From positions 88,020 through 152,019 of the forward strand of contig CANQJL010000002.1 of NCBI GenBank assembly GCA_947624245.1: a stretch of DNA of 64,000 bases, given 5' to 3'. The stretch comes from an uncultured Acetatifactor sp. (lineage in GTDB: Bacteria > Bacillota > Clostridia > Lachnospirales > Lachnospiraceae). A program made the translations under genes and the position numbers. Below are positions 59,617 through 64,000 of the stretch, in pieces. The notes under the pieces were generated by a model. It worked only from the letters and a program-made list of their open reading frames with translations, searched no databases and was not told the DNA's origin. How positions within the stretch are numbered: position 1 is the stretch's first letter; every line of letters begins with the position of its first letter.

Positions 59617-60570
59617 TTAACCCTCTAATATTTTTACTCTGTCCTCTATCAGGGCATCAAATCTTTCCTTCAGATGCCCCGGCAGGAGAGATTCGCCGCA
59701 CATGGAAATGAATTTCTCCTTTTTTGACACCAGCATACCGATCATTTTCCGTGCGGAGCTGTCCGATATGCCGCATTCATCGGCAAATATCAGGAAATCA
59801 TTCTTACGGATATTTGTCTTTTTACCGTTCATGACAAGGGCGAACTGCTCCTTATCTTCGGGCATAATTACATTGACCGGAAGCAGGTCGTATGCCGGAG
59901 AGAGCACATACTGTCCGCTGCCTTCTCCTGTCTCAATGAGTGAAAAATTCTTCAGGTGCATATCGGAATTACCCACCAGAAAGGAAAATACCAGCCGCAG
60001 GAACAGCTCCGTCATGTCCAGACCTCTGCGGGCTGAGTATCGCTCGATGATTTTTGCGCAGCGTTCATAAGATCCCTTATATTTATCCTGTGTCAGACGC
60101 AAATCGAGCTGACAGAAATCCTCCATGGCCAGCATCTGCATACGATCTTTTTCAAATATCCTGTCAATCCGTTTCGTGATATAGGCAAAGTTCCCGTTCC
60201 CCTGAATGAGCCCGTGAGGCACTGTGGTAATCCCCGCGTCGTCCGCCATGCACATGACGAGCTGCTCTGCTTCCGGAAGCGCCTCGAACTCGGTCACCTG
60301 CGGTTTCAAAATGTATCCGGTGGGGTAATTGACCAAAGTCAGACGCGGCGACTGCATCTCACGAATCAGGTGCAGAGACAGTTTTTTCTGGACGCCCGGA
60401 ACCGTATACCCCTTGTTCGTACTTTCAATCGCAAGGATTTCCAACGTTTTTTCATCGATAGAAATGGCGGGAAGCCGTGTCGTACCGAAAAATTTTTTGA
60501 TACAGCTTTTATGCCAGCCGGACTGCGAATTTTCAGGAGCAATCGGTTTCCCACAGCATAGACAGTTCAT
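59617..60570 (-). CDS. HipT-like kinase (HipA lacking the N-subdomain)
   Basis: VPGVQKKLSLHL; GYILKPQ; VGNSDMHLKNFSLIE; LSPAYDLLPV; N-terminal CLCCGKPI..HKSC. Confidence 0.92.
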   Translation of the reverse strand: MNCLCCGKPIAPENSQSGWHKSCIKKFFGTTRLPAISIDEKTLEILAIESTNKGYTVPGVQKKLSLHLIREMQSPRLTLVNYPTGYILKPQVTEFEALPEAEQLVMCMADDAGITTVPHGLIQGNGNFAYITKRIDRIFEKDRMQMLAMEDFCQLDLRLTQDKYKGSYERCAKIIERYSARRGLDMTELFLRLVFSFLVGNSDMHLKNFSLIETGEGSGQYVLSPAYDLLPVNVIMPEDKEQFALVMNGKKTNIRKNDFLIFADECGISDSSARKMIGMLVSKKEKFISMCGESLLPGHLKERFDALIEDRVKILEG

Positions 60571-60899
60571 ATTCGATCCTCCCTGACGCTGACATTTCCC
60601 ACTCCGTCCCTGCAGGCGACAAGCAGCAGTCCGAAACGGTCCTTCACGTCAACTTTCCAATTCCGGCTCACAACGTTCAGAAGCCACCCCTCGGGAATCA
60701 GTCCGTCGAAGAACGGGAAAAGGGTCCTTGAAGTATAAGTCGTATCAGAAAGCGGCAGCGTGAGCGAAACGGCGCCTGCGTCTTCTCTGTTCAGATATGC
60801 GGCATCGTAAGAGAACGAATACCCTTCGTCCGTTTCGCAGAGCACGCCCGCAAAAACATTCCGCACATAGATATAAGCAGTTCTGAAAGGGCCCATCAT
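60567..60899 (-). CDS. HipS-like protein (stand-alone HipA N-subdomain 1)
   Basis: YIYVRNVFAGVL; AAYLNREDAGAVSLTLPL; LFPFFDGLIPEGWLL; CRDGVGNVSV. Confidence 0.9.
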   Translation of the reverse strand: MMGPFRTAYIYVRNVFAGVLCETDEGYSFSYDAAYLNREDAGAVSLTLPLSDTTYTSRTLFPFFDGLIPEGWLLNVVSRNWKVDVKDRFGLLLVACRDGVGNVSVREDRI

Positions 60900-61099
60900 T
60901 TTTCATCCTTTCTGCCGGGGACCGCCTCCATATTGAACATTGCCAGAGCCGCATTTACCTTATCCAGACGGACCGTCTCCTTGCCCTGCTCCAGCTCACG
61001 GACAAAGCGCAGACCGAGGCCGGAACGCATGGCGAACTCCTCCTGCGTCAGCCCCGCCGCCTTTCTGTTCTCTTTGATAAATTTTGCAATCTGGTTCAT
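60896..61099 (-). CDS. HipB-like XRE-family antitoxin/regulator
   Basis: IAKFIKENRKAAGLTQEEFAMRSGLGLRFVRELEQGKETVRLDKVNAAL. Confidence 0.92.
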   Translation of the reverse strand: MNQIAKFIKENRKAAGLTQEEFAMRSGLGLRFVRELEQGKETVRLDKVNAALAMFNMEAVPGRKDEK

Positions 61100-61121
61100 T
61101 TTGTGTACGGGCTCCCTTGAT

Positions 61122-61183
61122 ATTATACCCTTTCGGGTGTCTTTTTATTTGTTTTTATTTAATTATACCTTTTCGGGTATAAT
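61122..61183. promoter_or_regulatory. Two operator-like palindromes upstream of hipB
   Basis: ATTATACCCTTTCGGGTGT (61122-61140) and ATTATACCTTTTCGGGTATAAT (61162-61183), 40 bp apart. Confidence 0.7.
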
Positions 61184-61203
61184 CCTCTTTTCGATACATC
61201 ATC

Positions 61204-62406
61204 TTATTTATTTACCATCAGCTTTACCATGGCCTGATTCAGGCCGTCCACCGTGAGCTTATACATGGGGAACAGCTCCTTCACGGCCGTCTCCGCCTCT
61301 CGCCAGGGCGCCCTGCCCGGCGCCATCTTGGGATTCAGCCAGACCACCTTTTTATATTTTTTCTTCACCAGCTTCAGCCATTCATAGCCGGACAGGCCGC
61401 CGTTGGGTCCTCGGTAATTTCCCGTGTCGGAGTAGAGCTCCTCCGGCGCCATGGCGGCGTCGCCCACGATGATTACCTTGTAATCGCTGTCCAGATTCCG
61501 GAACATCCACTCCGTGTCGATCCAGTCGCCGTTCTCGCACTCCGGCGTCTTGTAGAGCTTGCTGTAGATGCAGTTGTGGAAGTAATACGTCTTCACGTCC
61601 TTATAGTGGTTGGACTTGTGCACCGCCTGAAACAGATCGTTCAGAAGACTGCTGAAGGGGATCATGGTGCCGCCGGAATCCATGAGAAGCAGCAGCTTCA
61701 CGGCGTTCTTCCGGGGCTTCTGCATGACGATCTGCAGGCAGCCGCCGTTGTTGCAGGTCTTGTCCACGGTGCCGTTGATGTCAAGCTCCGTCTCCGGTAT
61801 ATCCAGCCTGCTGGAGAACTGCCGCAGCTTCCGAAACGCCAGCTGGAACTGTCTGTTGTCCAGGACACGGTCGTCTCTGAAATCTCGGTACTTTCTTGCG
61901 CCCACTACGGAGAAGGCGGACTGGTAGCCGGTCTGTCCGCCCACTCGGACGCCGCCCACGTTTCCGCCCATGTTGCCGAAGGAAGTCTTTCCCATGGTGC
62001 CGATCCAGAAACTTCCTCCGTTGTGCTCCTCGTTCTGGTCCTTTAAACGCTGCTTGAAGGTCTCCTCCACATCCTCCTTGTCGATCTGAAGGTCCTCCAT
62101 CTGATTTAAATGCGCTCTGGCCTCCTCGTGAGCAAGCTCCAGCATGTCGGACTTATCCAGCCACCGGAGCATCTCCTTTCCCACCTCCGTCTCCCTCTGA
62201 GCCGGCTTAAAGCACTCCTCAAAGGCCATGTCGTATTTATCAAAATCCGTCTCGCTCTTTACCAGAATCATGCGCGCAACATAATAGAACTGTGTCAGGG
62301 AGCTGCCGCACAGCCCCTGATCCAGCGCAGCCTGCAGGGTCAAAAATTCCCCCAGCGTCACATGAAGTCCCTTTTCCCGCAATGTCTCAAAAAATTTTGT
62401 GAACAT
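61204..62406 (-). CDS. VWA-domain protein (CoxE-like family)
   Basis: VKLLLLMDSGGTMIPFSSLLNDLFQAV; adjacent to a MoxR ATPase. Confidence 0.88.
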   Translation of the reverse strand: MFTKFFETLREKGLHVTLGEFLTLQAALDQGLCGSSLTQFYYVARMILVKSETDFDKYDMAFEECFKPAQRETEVGKEMLRWLDKSDMLELAHEEARAHLNQMEDLQIDKEDVEETFKQRLKDQNEEHNGGSFWIGTMGKTSFGNMGGNVGGVRVGGQTGYQSAFSVVGARKYRDFRDDRVLDNRQFQLAFRKLRQFSSRLDIPETELDINGTVDKTCNNGGCLQIVMQKPRKNAVKLLLLMDSGGTMIPFSSLLNDLFQAVHKSNHYKDVKTYYFHNCIYSKLYKTPECENGDWIDTEWMFRNLDSDYKVIIVGDAAMAPEELYSDTGNYRGPNGGLSGYEWLKLVKKKYKKVVWLNPKMAPGRAPWREAETAVKELFPMYKLTVDGLNQAMVKLMVNK

Positions 62407-62428
62407 ATATGCCTACACCTGTCCCGCG

Positions 62429-63346
62429 TCACAGGTTCGTCTCGTGACGCACCAGCTCCAGATCCTCGTCCTTTTTCACCACCACGCCCACAAAGGGCAG
62501 CTTCGCCCGAATCTCGTCTGCGGAGATACCGCCGATCTGCAGGGCGTTCACCCAGTCGATCAGCTCGGAGGTGCTGGGCTTCTTGCGAATGTCCCGAATG
62601 GCGCGGATATTGTAGAACACCTCCATGGCGTTCTTTAACAGATTGTCCTCCACGTTGGGGTAATGCACCCGCACGATCTCCTCCATCAGCTCCGGCGTGG
62701 GGAAATCGATATAGTGGAAGATGCAGCGGCGCAGGAATGCGTCCGGCAGCTCCTTCTCCGCATTGGAAGTGATGATCACAATCGGTCTGTGCTTCGCCTT
62801 CACAGTGCGCTTTGTCTCGTTGATATAAAATTCCATCTGGTCCAGCTCCCAGAGAAGGTCGTTGGGGAACTCCAGATCCGCCTTGTCGATCTCGTCGATG
62901 AGGAGCACCACCTGCTCGTCGCTGTCGAAGGCCTCTCCCAGCTTGCCGAGCTTGATATAGCGCGCAATGTCGTCCACGCCCTCCTCGCCGAACTGACCGT
63001 CATAGAGGCGCTGTATGGTATCGTACACATACAGTCCCTCCTGGGCCTTGGTGGTGGATTTGATATTCCATACGATCAGTCTTTTCCCCAGCGCCTTGGC
63101 CACGGCCTCCGCCAGCATAGTCTTTCCCGTGCCGGGCTCTCCCTTGATCAGAAGCGGTTTCTTCAGTGCAATGGCAATGTTCACGCTGGCCATCAGTTCT
63201 TCACTGGCCACATATTCGCCGGTTCCGGCAAACGATGCTTTGTCTGCGGCCGCCGCGGAAGGCTCCGCGCCCTTACGTTCCTGCGCCGCGCTCTGCCCGC
63301 CGCCGTCGTTTTTGAGAATCTCCTGCTGTTCCATACTCACACGCAC
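62429..63346 (-). CDS. MoxR family AAA+ ATPase
   Basis: KKPLLIKGEPGTGKTMLAEAVAKALG; VVLLIDEIDKADLEFPNDLLWELDQMEF. Confidence 0.94.
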   Translation of the reverse strand: MRVSMEQQEILKNDGGGQSAAQERKGAEPSAAAADKASFAGTGEYVASEELMASVNIAIALKKPLLIKGEPGTGKTMLAEAVAKALGKRLIVWNIKSTTKAQEGLYVYDTIQRLYDGQFGEEGVDDIARYIKLGKLGEAFDSDEQVVLLIDEIDKADLEFPNDLLWELDQMEFYINETKRTVKAKHRPIVIITSNAEKELPDAFLRRCIFHYIDFPTPELMEEIVRVHYPNVEDNLLKNAMEVFYNIRAIRDIRKKPSTSELIDWVNALQIGGISADEIRAKLPFVGVVVKKDEDLELVRHETNL

Positions 63347-63449
63347 CTTTCCCTTGAAATCCGTTCCTAATTATGTTACGATATTCCTGTTTTAAAATCA
63401 AGGACATAATTGTCAAATCTATCGGAAAGCAAAGCAGAGGTCAGGACAG

Positions 63450-64000
63450 ATGATAACGGATATTTTACAGAATAAAGCTACTCTCTCCTTCGAGGTATTC
63501 CCGCCGAAGAAGGACGGGGAATTTGAAAAGGCCTTCGAGACGCTGGCCGCTCTGGGCGCGCTGCGGCCGGACTATATCAGCGTTACCTACGGCGCAGGCG
63601 GCTCACATGCGGGCAAGACCATAGAGCTGGCTTCCTATATCCAGAACACGCTGGGAATCGATGCCATGGCGCATATGACGTGCGTGGGAAGCAAACGGGA
63701 ACAGCTGCTTGACGTCTATCGGCAGCTGCAAGCCAACAATGTGACGCATGTTCTCGCCCTGCGCGGTGACCGTCCCAAGGATATGAGCGACGAACAGTTC
63801 GCCGCCAGGGATTTCGCCCACGCCAGCGACATGATGGAATTCTTAAGGGAAAATACGGACCTGCACCTTGCCGGAGCCTGCTATCCCGAGAAGCATTTCG
63901 AGAGCTTCAGCATGGAATCCGATCTGAACAATTTAAAGAAAAAACAGGAAGCGGGGGCCGAATTTTTCATCAGCCAGCTCTTCCTGGACAACGACTATTA
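63450..64000 (+). CDS. metF: Methylenetetrahydrofolate reductase (3' truncated by window)
   Basis: LSFEVFPPKKDGEFEKAFETL; PDYISVTYGAGGS; HMTCVGS; ALRGDRPKD. Confidence 0.95.
   Translation, partial: MITDILQNKATLSFEVFPPKKDGEFEKAFETLAALGALRPDYISVTYGAGGSHAGKTIELASYIQNTLGIDAMAHMTCVGSKREQLLDVYRQLQANNVTHVLALRGDRPKDMSDEQFAARDFAHASDMMEFLRENTDLHLAGACYPEKHFESFSMESDLNNLKKKQEAGAEFFISQLFLDNDY

Noticed and set aside
60567-60899. HipA split as a simple frameshift pseudogene
   Set aside because: HipS stop and HipT start overlap in a clean ATGA arrangement, HipT has its own N-terminal Cys-rich segment, and kinase motifs are intact.

Overview
This 64-kb window is a chromosomal segment of a spore-forming Clostridia, most likely Lachnospiraceae-like (inferred from gene content and order). 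Nearly all genes lie on the minus strand. Contents: lexA 3' end; rsfS-yqeK-nadD-yhbY-obgE-rpmA-prp-rplU; rluD-lspA-aroB; sepF-yggS; mgsA-rodA-minEDC-pbp2-mreDCB-radC; ynbB-like-miaA-mutL-mutS; a frame-disrupted GT-C-like membrane gene; miaB; an AGCS symporter; a two-component system with a partner gene; an esterase; cotJABC; degV; a GerA/SpoVAF-like gene; dut; nrdGD; a nucleoside salvage operon; spoIVA; tyrS with a T-box; a split-HipA operon; a VWA/MoxR pair; and the 5' end of metF. The items most worth a second look are: (1) a three-gene hipB-hipS-hipT (HipBST-like) operon with two operator-like palindromes; (2) a toxin-first PIN-domain/small-protein pair, a candidate toxin-antitoxin module; (3) two sporulation-associated genes (spoIVA and the spoVAF-like gene) whose Shine-Dalgarno lies in the 3' arm of a terminator-like hairpin directly after an upstream vegetative gene; (4) a membrane glycosyltransferase-like gene split at a G7 tract, possibly phase-variable; (5) several tandem duplications at translation-initiation regions, including a 22-bp array between nrdG and dut. 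Everything was read by eye from the sequence and the ORF track; no searches were run.
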